NCBI GenBank assembly: GCA_025994075.1
Contig: JAMQGV010000005.1
Span: 1 to 64,000, forward strand
Origin: Vicinamibacteria bacterium
GTDB taxonomy: Bacteria > Acidobacteriota > Vicinamibacteria > Fen-336
Length of the DNA: 64,000 nt
Direction of reading: 5' to 3'
The notes under the pieces were generated by a model, which worked only from the letters and a program-made list of their open reading frames with translations, did no database searches and was not told where the DNA came from. A program made the position numbers and the translations under genes. Of the stretch, positions 20,413 through 29,848 are shown one piece after another (position 1 is the first letter of the stretch; every line of letters begins with the position of its first letter).

Positions 20413-20907
20413 CTACTCGAGCAGGCTGCGCAGCATCCAGGCCGTCTTCTCGTGGACCTGCATGCGCTGGGTGAGCAGGTCCATCGTCACCTGGTCGGCG
20501 GCGCGCTCGGCCGCGGGGAACACGGAGCGCGCGGTCTTCACCACGGCCTCCTGGGCTTCGACGAGCTGGCGGATCATGTCCTCCGCCTTCGGCACCTTCG
20601 TCTCCTCGGGGACGCTCGACAGCTTCGCGAACTGCGCGTAGCTGCCCGGCGCCGGGTGGCCCAGGGCCCGGATGCGCTCGGCGACGAGGTCGACGGCCAG
20701 CGCCAGCTCGTTGTACTGCGTCTCGAACATGAGGTGCAGGGTGTTGAACATCGGCCCCGTCACGTTCCAGTGGAAGTTGTGGGTCTTGAGGTAGAGCGTG
20801 TAGGTGTCGGCCAGCAGCTTCGACAGGCCGGCGGCGATCGCCGCGCGGTCCTTCGCGGAGAGGCTCATCTCGACGGCCGGGCCGCCGCCCTTGTTCTTCT
20901 TCGCCAT
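20413..20907 (-). CDS. dps: Dps-family ferritin-like DNA-protection protein
   Basis: This 164-residue four-helix protein oxidises and stores iron and shields DNA under oxidative stress. The ferroxidase region [12 protein letters not shown] at about 43-54 and the acidic partner motif [20 protein letters not shown] follow the Dps pattern. A short lysine-rich N terminus (MAKKNKGGG) could contact DNA. Length is normal. GGAAGGAG lies just before the ATG. An 84-bp repeat copy lies about 80 bp upstream of its start. Confidence 0.93.
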   Translation of the reverse strand: MAKKNKGGGPAVEMSLSAKDRAAIAAGLSKLLADTYTLYLKTHNFHWNVTGPMFNTLHLMFETQYNELALAVDLVAERIRALGHPAPGSYAQFAKLSSVPEETKVPKAEDMIRQLVEAQEAVVKTARSVFPAAERAADQVTMDLLTQRMQVHEKTAWMLRSLLE

Positions 20908-20985
20908 GGTGCTCCTTCCCGCGGCCGAAGGCGCCGCGTCGCGTCCAGATTACGCCCGGGCGCGCGCTCCGCGAAGCCGGTCGTC

Positions 20986-21069
20986 GGGTTCTGGCGCCGG
21001 GCAGAGCCCGTCGCCAGTCCCATGGGGGCTCCGTCGGACGACTCCGGCCTCCTCCGCCCCCAAACCCCC
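20986..21069 (+). repeat. 84-bp interspersed repeat, copy 2
   Basis: A complete intergenic copy. GGGTT starts the element and AAACCCCC ends it, allowing a closing stem. The variable part (20991-21017) is CTGGCGCCGGGC, AGA, GCCCGTCGCCAG, a hairpin with 11 of 12 pairs. The core (21018-21069) is the same as copy 1. It lies between the 5' end of dps and the 3' end of the next minus-strand gene, 5 bp from that gene's stop. No target-site duplication is visible. Confidence 0.88.
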
Positions 21070-21074
21070 AGGCT

Positions 21075-22349
21075 TCAGGACAGCGGCTCGCCCTCGCGCA
21101 CCACGAACCCGAGCCCGGCGAGACCGCGCTTCGCCCGCTCCGAGACCGTGCCCGAGACGCGCAGCTCGACCCGGCTCGCCCGCAGCTCCGTCTTGGCGCG
21201 CGCCGCCAGCTCGCGGGCCTGCTCCGCGAAGCTCGTGGTCCAGCGCACGTGGTCGACCGGCAGCAGCGCGATGGCGGTGCCGCCCGAGCGCACGACGAGA
21301 GCGCGGTTGTCGGGGAGCAGCGCGGCCGCGGGGCGCTCGCGGTCGAGCCGCCGCATCATCTCCGCCGACTCGACGTGGAAGAGGGCCTCGCGCTCGCCTC
21401 CGGCCTCGACCGCGTTCGCCACCCACGAGGCGGCGGCGTCGGGCTTGACCGCGTGGAGCGCCGCGATCAGCCGCGTCTGCAGCGTCAGCGTCCAGCCGTC
21501 GGCGCGCCACAGCGCGTTCGCCACCTCGGGCGGAACCTGCAGTTCGCGGGCCCGCGCCTCGTTGACCTTGCGCACCTCCTCCGGGTCCGCGCCCCAGACC
21601 AGTTCGCCGACGTCCGCAGCCGTCGCGGCCACCGGCGGGATCGGCAGCGCGATCTTCGCCGCGATGCCGCCGGCGGCGTCCACCTTGCCGAAGTCGCGCA
21701 GCGCCTGCGCCAGCACCGGGTTGGTCGTGTACGGATCGACCCCCAGCTTCTGCGCCCAGCGGCGGGCGGCCGAGTTGACCCCGAGCAGCGCGTTGGCCGC
21801 GCCGCCCGCCGCGTCTTCAGCCTTCTCGCCGCCCGTGCGCGGGTCGGGGCCCTGCTCGAGCGCGCGAGCGCGCTCCTCGTCGGTCGTGGTCGCCGCGTCC
21901 TTGACGTCCGCCGCGGCGCGCTTCGCCTTGCGGCCGAGGTTGACGCCGAAGCGCTTGATCCCGCCGCCGATTCCTTTCGCAGTGCCCACCGGGTCCTTGG
22001 CGACGGACACCACGCCGCGCCCGACCTGCACCACGGCGCCGCCGGCGGCGCGGGCGAAGACCTCGCCCTTCGAGACCTGCTCGAGCTGCACCAGCGCGTC
22101 CAGCTCGCGCAGGCGCACGTCGAGCAGCGACAGGCCCTCGACCGGCATGTCGCCGAAGTCGGTGCGCAGGTCGAAGCGGTAGTAGTACCCCTCGGCGTCG
22201 ACCGGGTCGACGACGCGGTGACGCGGTCCGGTCGCGCGCGCGCCGAGCAGGCCCGCGGCGGTGACCTGCGGTGGCGGCTCCTCCTGGGCGGAAAGCGGGA
22301 GCGGGACGAGGGCGGCGAGCAGGGCGGAGCAGGCGAGCGTTCGGACCAT
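21075..22349 (-). CDS. Secreted protein of unknown function (424 aa)
   Basis: This protein has a clear signal peptide (LACSALLAALVPLPLSAQ, cleavage near residue 21) and no membrane segments after it. The middle (about 120-190) is Gly/Lys/Asp-rich, with GVNLGRKAKRAAADV, followed by a predicted helical part containing DPYTTNPVLAQALRDFGKVD. The C terminus alternates strand and helix. It lies 27 bp downstream of the TamB-BamA fusion on the same strand, so it may be cotranscribed and act at the envelope, although it also has its own TAGCAT hexamer 6 nt before the ATG. I do not recognise a family. Confidence 0.75.
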   Translation of the reverse strand: MVRTLACSALLAALVPLPLSAQEEPPPQVTAAGLLGARATGPRHRVVDPVDAEGYYYRFDLRTDFGDMPVEGLSLLDVRLRELDALVQLEQVSKGEVFARAAGGAVVQVGRGVVSVAKDPVGTAKGIGGGIKRFGVNLGRKAKRAAADVKDAATTTDEERARALEQGPDPRTGGEKAEDAAGGAANALLGVNSAARRWAQKLGVDPYTTNPVLAQALRDFGKVDAAGGIAAKIALPIPPVAATAADVGELVWGADPEEVRKVNEARARELQVPPEVANALWRADGWTLTLQTRLIAALHAVKPDAAASWVANAVEAGGEREALFHVESAEMMRRLDRERPAAALLPDNRALVVRSGGTAIALLPVDHVRWTTSFAEQARELAARAKTELRASRVELRVSGTVSERAKRGLAGLGFVVREGEPLS

Positions 22350-22355
22350 GTGCCG

Positions 22356-22361
22356 ATGCTA
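22356..22361 (-). promoter_or_regulatory. -10-like TAGCAT, 6 nt before the 424-aa secreted protein
   Basis: TAGCAT, six bases, then the ATG at 22349. A GGAG is present, but it lies upstream of the hexamer and would not be in the transcript. This would give an independent leaderless message for a gene that otherwise follows the TamB-BamA gene. Confidence 0.35.
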
Positions 22362-22376
22362 GCTCCTGGACGAGCG

Positions 22377-25300
22377 TCAGAATGCGTGGCCCAGGGCCAG
22401 GTAGAACAGGCCGCCGCGCCGGGCCGGGGCGCCTTCGTCGAGCGGGTAGCCCCAGTCGAGGCGCACCAGGCCGACCGAGGTGCGCAGGCGCAGGCCGAGG
22501 CCGATCCCGGTGCGCTCCAGGTCCTCGCGGGCGTCGCCGAGCCGGCGGCGCCGGGCGTGGTCGAGGAAGAGGCCGCCGCGCAGGCCGCCGCGCAGCGGGA
22601 AGCGCAACTCCTGGTTGAGCACCAGCAGCCGGGTGTCCTCGCCCAGCGCGCCGATCAGCGCGCGCAGGCCCGTCGGCGCGGGCTCGTGGCCGCGCACCGT
22701 GTACGGCCCGCCGATCGAGAGCGCGTCGGCGGCCGAGCGGCCCACCGCGACGCCGCGCGACCACTCGACGCGGGCGGCCGTGGCCGACACCAGGCCTCCC
22801 GGCAGCGGCAGGTAGACGAACTGCTGCACGAGGCTGCGGTCGAACGCGAGCGGCACCTCGAAGTCGCCGAAGCCGGTGCGGTAGCGGACCTGGGACAGGC
22901 GTGGGCTGTTGCGCTCGTGGTGGACCGCCGTGAAACTGCCGCGGCGCGGGTCGAGCAGGTCGTCGCGGCGGTCCCACGTGCCCGTCAGCGTCGCCCGCGC
23001 GAAGCGGCCGTCCGCGATCTCCTCGCCGGCGGTCTCGGGGCGGTAGGCGAACCACCGCGCGCCCAGGCCCAGCGCCAGCTCGACGTCGCGCCAGGGACGG
23101 ACCCTCGGCTCGAGGGAGAACTCCGTCGCGCGCTCGCGGTAGGGCGGGGCGGCGCCTTCGGCCGCCAGCGGGTCGTCCTTCCAGGAGGCGAACGCGCTGC
23201 CGCGCAGGCGACGGCCGAACAGGCGCGGGGTGGAGAGCCAGGAGCGGACGGCGCGGGCGTCGGTGCCGACGCGGGCGGCGAGGCCGGCCGAGCTCGGCCC
23301 GCCGAACAGGTGGCGGCGGGTCACGTCCGCGACGGCCCCGAGCCGCAGGCTGTCCTCGCCTCCCGGCTCGTCGCCGGGCAGCGCGAGTTGCAGGCCGTAG
23401 CGCACCCGCCACGCCGGCCACTCGTCGAGTTCCACCCGCACCGGCACGGCGCCGTCCGTGCCGTTCGCAGGCGTCACCGACACGCCGCGGAAGGATCCCG
23501 TGTCGTACAGCCTCCGCGCCGCGCGGGCGAGCGCGTCGGGGTCGAGCGGCCGCCCCGGAGCGAGGCGCAGCGTCCGCTCGACCAGGTCCGCGTCCGCGTG
23601 CACGAGCCCCTCGACCTCCACCGCGGACACGTACTGGCGCGGGCCCTCGGCGACCGTGACCTCCAGGTCGAGCCGGCCGTCCGGCTCGAGCTTCGCCCGC
23701 GGCCGCAGCGTCACGGCGCCCCAGCCCGCCGCGCGATAGGCGCGCTCCAGCCGCCGGAGCGCGGCCTCCAGCTCCACCGCCCGCGGCCGGGCGCCGGCGG
23801 CGAGGCCCAGCGCCTCGCGCGCCGCCGCTTCGCCGAGGCCGTCCGCGCCCGCGATCCGAAGTGCGCCGAGCGCGACCTCGGGCCCCTCGTCGACGCGCAC
23901 GGGCAGGGTCGCCCGCGACCCGTCGAAACGCGGTGTGCCGACCTCGAAGCGGGCGCCGTACAGCCCGTCGCGCCAGTACTCGCGGCGCAGCGCGGCCTGC
24001 GCCGCGGCCGGCTCGCCCCAGGCGCTGCCGTCGTCGAGCAGCGGCGCGAGCGCCGCCCGCAGCCGTGCCGGGGCGAGGCGGGTGACGCCCTCGAACGCGA
24101 CCGCGCGGTGCGTCGAACGCGGGCCTGCGGCGACCTCCACGCTCAGCAGGAGCGCGTCGTCCGCGACGCGTTCGACGCGGGCGGCGACCGTCGCCCGCAG
24201 GTGGCCACGGCGGCGGAGCACGGCCTGGACGCGCGCCTCCGCCTCCTCGCGCAGGAAGCTCGCCACCGACACGGAGCGCCACGCCTCCGTCGCCGCCTGG
24301 CGCAGGGCGGCATCGGCGCGCACGCCGCGGAAGGTCACGCGGGTGCGCGGGCCGGTCTCGACCTCGTAGACGAGTTCGAGCCCGCTGCCGTTCGTCTCGC
24401 GGCGCGCCGCCACGCGGGCGGTGAAGAACTCGAGCTTCGCGAGCCGCTCCTCGAGCCGCCGCTGGTCGGCGGCCCAGCGCGCGAAGTCGAAGCGGTCGCC
24501 GGGCCCCAGCTTCAGCGCCCGCCGCAGCTCCGCGGCGACGGCATCCGGCGCGCCCGCGAGGCGCACCGCTCTCACCCGCGGCCCGCTCTCCTGCGCCGCG
24601 GACGAGCCGGACCCGACGCCGCGCCGCAGCTCCAGCGTCAGCCGGCCGGCGTCGTCCCGCACCGCGCGCGCCTCCAGGTCCCGCCGGGCCTCCCAGCCGA
24701 GCACCCAGGTGACGGCGCCGGCGGTGTCGAGGTTCTGCGACCACACGGCGCGCAGCCGCGGCGACAGCCGCAGCGACGCGGTCAGCCGCGTGGCCGGGTC
24801 CTGGTCGATCGCGACGGCCGTCGGGTCGAAGTCGACCTCGGCGCTGCCGCCGCGCTCGACGCGCACGCTCTCGAAACCGAGGCGGCGGCCCGCGGCCCCG
24901 AGCAGGTCGGAAGAGAGGTAGCCGAGCGCGAGCTGGGCATCGGCCAGCGTCGCGTCCGCCGCGTCCTTGTCGCCGGTCAGCAGCAGCGCGTTGATCTCGC
25001 GCTCGCCGAGCGGCGGGTCCGCGCTCTTGCGCGCGCGGAAGCGCCCCCAGGTGCCGGAGACCTGCACGTTGACGGTGTGGCCGCCGCGGCGGGTGACGGC
25101 GACCGCGTCCACCTGCGGGACCACGGCGCCGGAGTCCCGGTACTCGATGGCGGCCCGCTCCAGCGTGTAGGTCGCGCCGCCGAACCACACCTCGGCGCCG
25201 GGCTCGACGGTGATGCGGCCGAGCAGGCCGGGCTGGCCCCAGGTGCCGACCGAGCGCAGGTCGAGGCGGATCCCCGCGCGGCCGTAGTTGGTGTCGACCA

Positions 25301-28300
25301 CCAGGTCGCGCGCGGAGCGGATCGCGACGTCGAGCCGCATCGGGTCGAAGAAGCCGAGGTCGGGGGCCAGCAGTCCGCGCACGTTCGACAGCGGCTCGGC
25401 CTCGAACGCGGCGCGGCTGATCAGCAGGTTGCTGCGGTAGCCGCCCGTGCGCACGGTGACGTCCCCGCCCAGCGCCAGGTTCCCGCCGTCGACGGCGAAG
25501 GCCACCTCGGCGTCGGCCTCGCCGCGGAAGTCGCGCGGGAACTCGAACGCGAACCCGCGGGCGGAGAGCCCGATGCGGCCGCGCCAGGGGCCGCTCCCCT
25601 CGCGCGCCAGCGCGCCGTCGAGGGTCGCGGCGCCGCCGTTGAGACGGCCGCGGAAGCCGTCGAAGCTGATGCGCCCCGGGGTGAAGGTGACGTCGCCGGC
25701 GACGCTGTCGAACAGGAAGCGCGGCTCGCGCACCAGCAGCAGGCCGCCGTCGACGCTGCCGCGGCCGACGAGGTCCGGCGCGTTCCAGGCGCCGCTCGCG
25801 CGCAGGTCGAGGGCGAGCCGGCCGCCGCTGCGGCCGTCGGGCAGCAGCGGCGAGAGCAGCTCGAGCGGCACGTCGCCGCGCAGCCAGGCGGCGAGCGTCG
25901 GCCGCGGCGCGGTGGCGAGATCCACGCGGCCGGCGAGCGTGAAGTCGCTGCCGCCGGCCACCACCCGCCACGGCAGCAGGTCGAGGCCCGACGGCGAGAG
26001 CGCGATGCGGGCCGGCCCCTCCGCCTCGAGCGACACGCCGGCGAGCTCGAGGCCGCCGGTGTCGAGCAGCAGCTCGCCGTGCATCGCGTCCTTCTCGGGC
26101 GCCGACGCGACCAGCGTCGCCTCCGCCGCGACGCGCCCCGCGAGCGGGCGCGGCAGCCGCACTCCGACCTGCGCGAGGTCGAGGCCGACGAGCCGGGCTT
26201 CGACGAGTGCGCCTTCGCCCCGGTCGTCGCGCGCGGCCAGCGCTTCCGGCAGCCAGCGCGCGAAGAAGGCGAGCGGCGCCCCGGCGCTCGCCTCCAGCCG
26301 CGCGCCCGCGTGCCGCGCCGCGGCGGTCAGCCGCAGCTCGCCCTGCTCGAGGCGGGCGCGCAGCTCGCCGGTGACCGGCTCGGCGGCGGTGGCCACGGAG
26401 AGCGCCTCGGTGTGCAGCTCGCCCCGCAGCTCGGGCGCAGAGGTCGCTCCGCTCGCCTCCAGGCGCGCGTGGAGCGTTCCTGCGATCCCGGGCCCGACGT
26501 CGACCCGGACCCCGGCAGCGGAGAGCGCGGCGCGCAGCTCGGCGAGCGGCCCGTCGAGTGTCACCGCGAGCGCCGCGCCGTCGGCGAGCCGGCCGTGGGC
26601 GGCCAGAGTCAGCCCGCCGAGCCGCGCGTCGAGCCCGTCGACGGCCAGCGTGTCGCCCTCCAGCGCGATGCGCGCCGGCGCCAGCGTGAAGGGAAGGGTG
26701 GCCCACTCGCCGCGAGCGTCGTTCAGTTCGGCGCGGGCCGCGTCGAGCTGCCACGTGCCGCCCGGGCCGCGACGGCCACGCAGGTCCAGCTCGCCCCCGA
26801 GCCGGCCGCTCGCGAGACCCGCGGTGCCGAGCAGTGTCCGGAGTTCCGGTGCGAACTGCACGCGGGCGTCGAAGTGCCCGTCGGCCGCGAGCCGGGCCTG
26901 GCCCGTCGAGTCGAGCGTCGGCAGGGCCGCGGTCAGCTCCAGGGCGCCGCGCTCCAGGAGCGCGCGACCCTCGAGGTCGCCCCAGCCGCCGTCTCCGCGC
27001 CCGACTCCGCGCAACGCGAAGCGCGCCTCGGCCGCGGAGCCCGTCCCCGCGGCGTCCAGCTCCGCGCTACGCGCCCGCCACGGTCCCGCGGCCGTCTGCT
27101 CGAGCCGCGCCTGCAGGCGGTACCGCGGCCGGGCGAGCGTGCCCGCGAGCGCGAGCGTCGCGTGCGCGTTCGTCGCGCGGGTCCCGCGCAGGTCCAGCCC
27201 GTCCGCCGCCTCGAAGGTGAACGCGCCGTCCAGCGCGCGCCCGGGACCGCGGACGGTGGCCGCGCCGCGGGCGCGGACGCCGATCGAAAGCCGCACGTCG
27301 GCCTCGACGCGGGCTTCGGGGGCGGACAGCGGACCGTCGAGGCGGGCTCGCAGCAGCGCGTCGGCCGCGCCGGCGTCCGGCAGACCGAGGTGCCGGAGGG
27401 CGGTGTCGAGCGAGCGCAACGTGAGCAGGGCATCGCCCCGCACGGTCGCCGGCGCGAGCTCGCCCGCGAGCGCTGCTTGCGCACTCCAGGCGGAGCCGCC
27501 CGGGCCGTCGACGTGGAGACGGTAGCTCCCGCCTTCGACCGCGAGCGTGGCCCGGGTCGCGACGGTCCCGGCTTCGCGCCGCTCGACTCGCCCTCGCGCC
27601 GTGACGGCGTCCGCGGAGAGCCCGGACCAGCGCGCCTCGACCTTGCCGTCGATCGCGCCTGCCGCCGCGTGCAGCAGCGCGCGGCGGGCCGGCGGGAGCA
27701 GCGACGCGAGCGCGCTCTCGCGCAGCCCGCGCAGGGTGATGCTCGCCGCACCGGCGCCGCCGGCTCCGATCTGCCCGCGGGCTTCGAGCGCCGCGTCGCG
27801 CCAGGCCGCGCGCGCGCGATCGACGCGCAGCGTGGCGGACTCGAGCGTCGCCTCGACGTCGAGCGAGACGCCCGCGAGCGGCGCCCGGCCGAGGTCGCCG
27901 CCGCGCGCCTGAAGGGCGAGTCGCGGCTGCGAGAGCGCGAACGCGCCGTGCGCGCGCCAGTCGAGAGCCCCGCGGCCGAGCTGGAGGGCGTCGAGGTCGA
28001 GCCGGCCGGCGAGCTCGACGCGCGCGCGCCTGGTCGTCGCCGCGACGTCCTCCAGCGCGAGCGCGCCGGCTGCGCTCAGCTCCGCCGAGGAGAGCCGCAG
28101 GCCGTCGACGCGCAGCGCGCGCCCGTCCCAGCCGACGCTCTCCGCGGCGAGCGTCGCCGTGCCCTGCCGTGCCTCAGCGTGCCAGGCCAGCGTGAAGGCG
28201 GGCAGCGGACGCGGTCCGCCATCCGCGTCGAGCTCGAGCCCGGGCCCGGAGACCCGCGCGCCGGCCAGGCCATCGGCCGCGGTCCAGGCGAAGGTGGCGC

Positions 28301-28730
28301 CGCGCACCGTCACTCGTCGCGGCCACGGCAGCGGAGCGCTCGCACCGGCGGGGGGAGTGGACGTTCCGTCGCTGCGGGTCCCGTGCCACGCGACGTCGAG
28401 GCCGTCGACGTCGACCGCGTCGATCGCCAGCGCGCCGAGCAGCGCGCCGCGTCCCAGCGTCGCCTCGACGCGCCGCGCGCACGCGCGCCAGCCGTCGCCG
28501 GCCAGGCACGGGGCCTCGAGCGCCACGCGGCGCGCGGCCAGGTCGAAGCGCAGCCCGGCCGCGTCCAGGCGCAACCCCTCGCGGTCCAGCCGCGAGCGCA
28601 CGGCGCGCATCGCGGCCTCGCGCGCGGGCGGGGTGTGCAGGGCGACGCCGGCCGCCGCCAGCGCGCCCAGCAGCAGCGCGGCCGCGCGACGCCGGCGCCG
28701 TCGGGGTGGGGCTAGACCGCGGTCATCCAC
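22377..28730 (-). CDS. TamB-BamA fusion: TamB-like bridge protein joined to a five-POTRA Omp85 barrel
   Basis: This single uninterrupted frame encodes 2117 residues. Residues about 1-1375 are TamB-like: a cytoplasmic Arg-rich start, one N-terminal anchor helix (about 16-35), long repetitive beta-structure (AsmA/DUF490), and the TamB C-terminal domain with PLGEREINALLLTGD and LGFESVRVERG. Residues about 1380-1775 are five POTRA-like repeats, each ending in an acidic-Gly-Pro boundary. Residues about 1776-2117 are an Omp85 barrel with the loop-6 motif YTVRGHEP and a terminal aromatic (ALGHAF). TamB normally shuttles lipids or assists outer-membrane protein insertion together with a separate TamA. 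GTG at 28730 overlaps the end of ilvE by 19 bp. No internal stop separates the halves. Confidence 0.85.
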   Translation of the reverse strand: MDDRGLAPPRRRRRRAAALLLGALAAAGVALHTPPAREAAMRAVRSRLDREGLRLDAAGLRFDLAARRVALEAPCLAGDGWRACARRVEATLGRGALLGALAIDAVDVDGLDVAWHGTRSDGTSTPPAGASAPLPWPRRVTVRGATFAWTAADGLAGARVSGPGLELDADGGPRPLPAFTLAWHAEARQGTATLAAESVGWDGRALRVDGLRLSSAELSAAGALALEDVAATTRRARVELAGRLDLDALQLGRGALDWRAHGAFALSQPRLALQARGGDLGRAPLAGVSLDVEATLESATLRVDRARAAWRDAALEARGQIGAGGAGAASITLRGLRESALASLLPPARRALLHAAAGAIDGKVEARWSGLSADAVTARGRVERREAGTVATRATLAVEGGSYRLHVDGPGGSAWSAQAALAGELAPATVRGDALLTLRSLDTALRHLGLPDAGAADALLRARLDGPLSAPEARVEADVRLSIGVRARGAATVRGPGRALDGAFTFEAADGLDLRGTRATNAHATLALAGTLARPRYRLQARLEQTAAGPWRARSAELDAAGTGSAAEARFALRGVGRGDGGWGDLEGRALLERGALELTAALPTLDSTGQARLAADGHFDARVQFAPELRTLLGTAGLASGRLGGELDLRGRRGPGGTWQLDAARAELNDARGEWATLPFTLAPARIALEGDTLAVDGLDARLGGLTLAAHGRLADGAALAVTLDGPLAELRAALSAAGVRVDVGPGIAGTLHARLEASGATSAPELRGELHTEALSVATAAEPVTGELRARLEQGELRLTAAARHAGARLEASAGAPLAFFARWLPEALAARDDRGEGALVEARLVGLDLAQVGVRLPRPLAGRVAAEATLVASAPEKDAMHGELLLDTGGLELAGVSLEAEGPARIALSPSGLDLLPWRVVAGGSDFTLAGRVDLATAPRPTLAAWLRGDVPLELLSPLLPDGRSGGRLALDLRASGAWNAPDLVGRGSVDGGLLLVREPRFLFDSVAGDVTFTPGRISFDGFRGRLNGGAATLDGALAREGSGPWRGRIGLSARGFAFEFPRDFRGEADAEVAFAVDGGNLALGGDVTVRTGGYRSNLLISRAAFEAEPLSNVRGLLAPDLGFFDPMRLDVAIRSARDLVVDTNYGRAGIRLDLRSVGTWGQPGLLGRITVEPGAEVWFGGATYTLERAAIEYRDSGAVVPQVDAVAVTRRGGHTVNVQVSGTWGRFRARKSADPPLGEREINALLLTGDKDAADATLADAQLALGYLSSDLLGAAGRRLGFESVRVERGGSAEVDFDPTAVAIDQDPATRLTASLRLSPRLRAVWSQNLDTAGAVTWVLGWEARRDLEARAVRDDAGRLTLELRRGVGSGSSAAQESGPRVRAVRLAGAPDAVAAELRRALKLGPGDRFDFARWAADQRRLEERLAKLEFFTARVAARRETNGSGLELVYEVETGPRTRVTFRGVRADAALRQAATEAWRSVSVASFLREEAEARVQAVLRRRGHLRATVAARVERVADDALLLSVEVAAGPRSTHRAVAFEGVTRLAPARLRAALAPLLDDGSAWGEPAAAQAALRREYWRDGLYGARFEVGTPRFDGSRATLPVRVDEGPEVALGALRIAGADGLGEAAAREALGLAAGARPRAVELEAALRRLERAYRAAGWGAVTLRPRAKLEPDGRLDLEVTVAEGPRQYVSAVEVEGLVHADADLVERTLRLAPGRPLDPDALARAARRLYDTGSFRGVSVTPANGTDGAVPVRVELDEWPAWRVRYGLQLALPGDEPGGEDSLRLGAVADVTRRHLFGGPSSAGLAARVGTDARAVRSWLSTPRLFGRRLRGSAFASWKDDPLAAEGAAPPYRERATEFSLEPRVRPWRDVELALGLGARWFAYRPETAGEEIADGRFARATLTGTWDRRDDLLDPRRGSFTAVHHERNSPRLSQVRYRTGFGDFEVPLAFDRSLVQQFVYLPLPGGLVSATAARVEWSRGVAVGRSAADALSIGGPYTVRGHEPAPTGLRALIGALGEDTRLLVLNQELRFPLRGGLRGGLFLDHARRRRLGDAREDLERTGIGLGLRLRTSVGLVRLDWGYPLDEGAPARRGGLFYLALGHAF

Positions 28731-29770
28731 CCGCGGGTGTCGGCGCCCCCGTACTGGACGCCGGTGATCGTGTCGTACAGGCGGCGGGCCAGCGGGCCCA
28801 TGGCGCCGTCGGCGATCTTCAGCTTCTCGCCCTGCCAGCACAGCTCGCCGACCGGCGAGATCACCGCGGCCGTGCCGCAGCCCCACACCTCGGCGAGCGA
28901 GCCGTCGCGGTGGGCGTCGACGACCTCGTCGATCGACAGCCGCCGCTCGCTGTGCGGCACGCCCCACTCGGCCAGCAGGTCGAGCACGGAGGCGCGGGTC
29001 ACGCCGTCGAGGATGGTGCCCTCGAGCGGCGGCGTGATCACCCGGTCGCCGATGCGCACGAACAGGTTCATCACGCCCATCTCCTCGCACCAGCGGTGCT
29101 CGGAGGCGTCGAGCCACAGCACCTGCGCGTAGCCCAGCTTCTGGGCGTCGAGCGCGGCCCGCAGCGACGAGGCGTAGTTGGCGCCGGCCTTGACCGCGCC
29201 GAGACCGCCGCGGGCGGCGCGCACGTAGCGCTGCTCGACCCAGATCTTCACCGGGTTGATGCCCTCGGGGTAGTAGGCGCCGACCGGCGACAGGATCACG
29301 AACAGCGCGTAGCGCCGCGACGGGCGCACGCCGAGGAACGGCTCGGTCGCGATCAGCGTGGGCCGGATGTAGAGCGCGGTGCCGGGCGCGCCGGGCACCC
29401 AGGCCGCGTCGGCCTTGACCACGGCGCGGATCGCCGCGACCAGGTCCTCCGCCTCCATCGGCGGCATGCACAGGCGCGAGGCGCCGTCGTGCATCCGCCG
29501 CGCGTGGCGGTCGACGCGGAACAGCCGCACCTGGCCGTCCTGGCCGCGGAACGCCTTCAGGCCCTCGAACATCGCCTGGCCGTAGTGGAAGACCGCCGCA
29601 GCCGGGTCGAGCTCGAACGGGGCGTAGGGCACCACCCGGGCGTCGTGCCAGCCGCGGCCGTCCGTCCAGTCGGCCACGAACATGTGGTCGCTGAACACGC
29701 GGCCGAAGCCGAGTTCGCCCGGGGCGGGCGGCGTGCGCGGCGTCTCGGTGCGGCGGATCTCGATCTCCAT
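28712..29770 (-). CDS. ilvE: Branched-chain amino acid aminotransferase
   Basis: This 352-residue PLP enzyme (fold type IV) makes leucine, isoleucine and valine from their keto acids. The PLP lysine is in AVKAGANYASS near residue 195. Other class IV landmarks are FHYGQAMFEGLKAFR near 64-78, WGCGTAAVISPVG near 312-324, and EGTILDGVTRASVL near 252-265. Length matches the large (about 350-residue) type. ATG at 29770 is preferred over GTG at 29779 because AGAAGG sits 8 nt before it. The downstream TamB-BamA gene starts inside its last codons. Confidence 0.93.
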   Translation of the reverse strand: MEIEIRRTETPRTPPAPGELGFGRVFSDHMFVADWTDGRGWHDARVVPYAPFELDPAAAVFHYGQAMFEGLKAFRGQDGQVRLFRVDRHARRMHDGASRLCMPPMEAEDLVAAIRAVVKADAAWVPGAPGTALYIRPTLIATEPFLGVRPSRRYALFVILSPVGAYYPEGINPVKIWVEQRYVRAARGGLGAVKAGANYASSLRAALDAQKLGYAQVLWLDASEHRWCEEMGVMNLFVRIGDRVITPPLEGTILDGVTRASVLDLLAEWGVPHSERRLSIDEVVDAHRDGSLAEVWGCGTAAVISPVGELCWQGEKLKIADGAMGPLARRLYDTITGVQYGGADTRGWMTAV

Positions 29771-29848
29771 GTTCGGCACCTTCTGGTCTCCGGGACGCGC
29801 CCGCGCCCTTGCACGCGAGGCGTCGGCCCGGGGGAGGGAAGACCGTCT

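Noticed and set aside
21249..28715. A 2488-codon open frame antisense to the TamB-BamA gene, and similar frames opposite norZ, ppc and the coiled-coil gene
   Set aside because: Very high GC leaves antisense frames open; translations are Arg/Ala/Gly/Pro-rich without domains, while the opposite strand has clear protein families.
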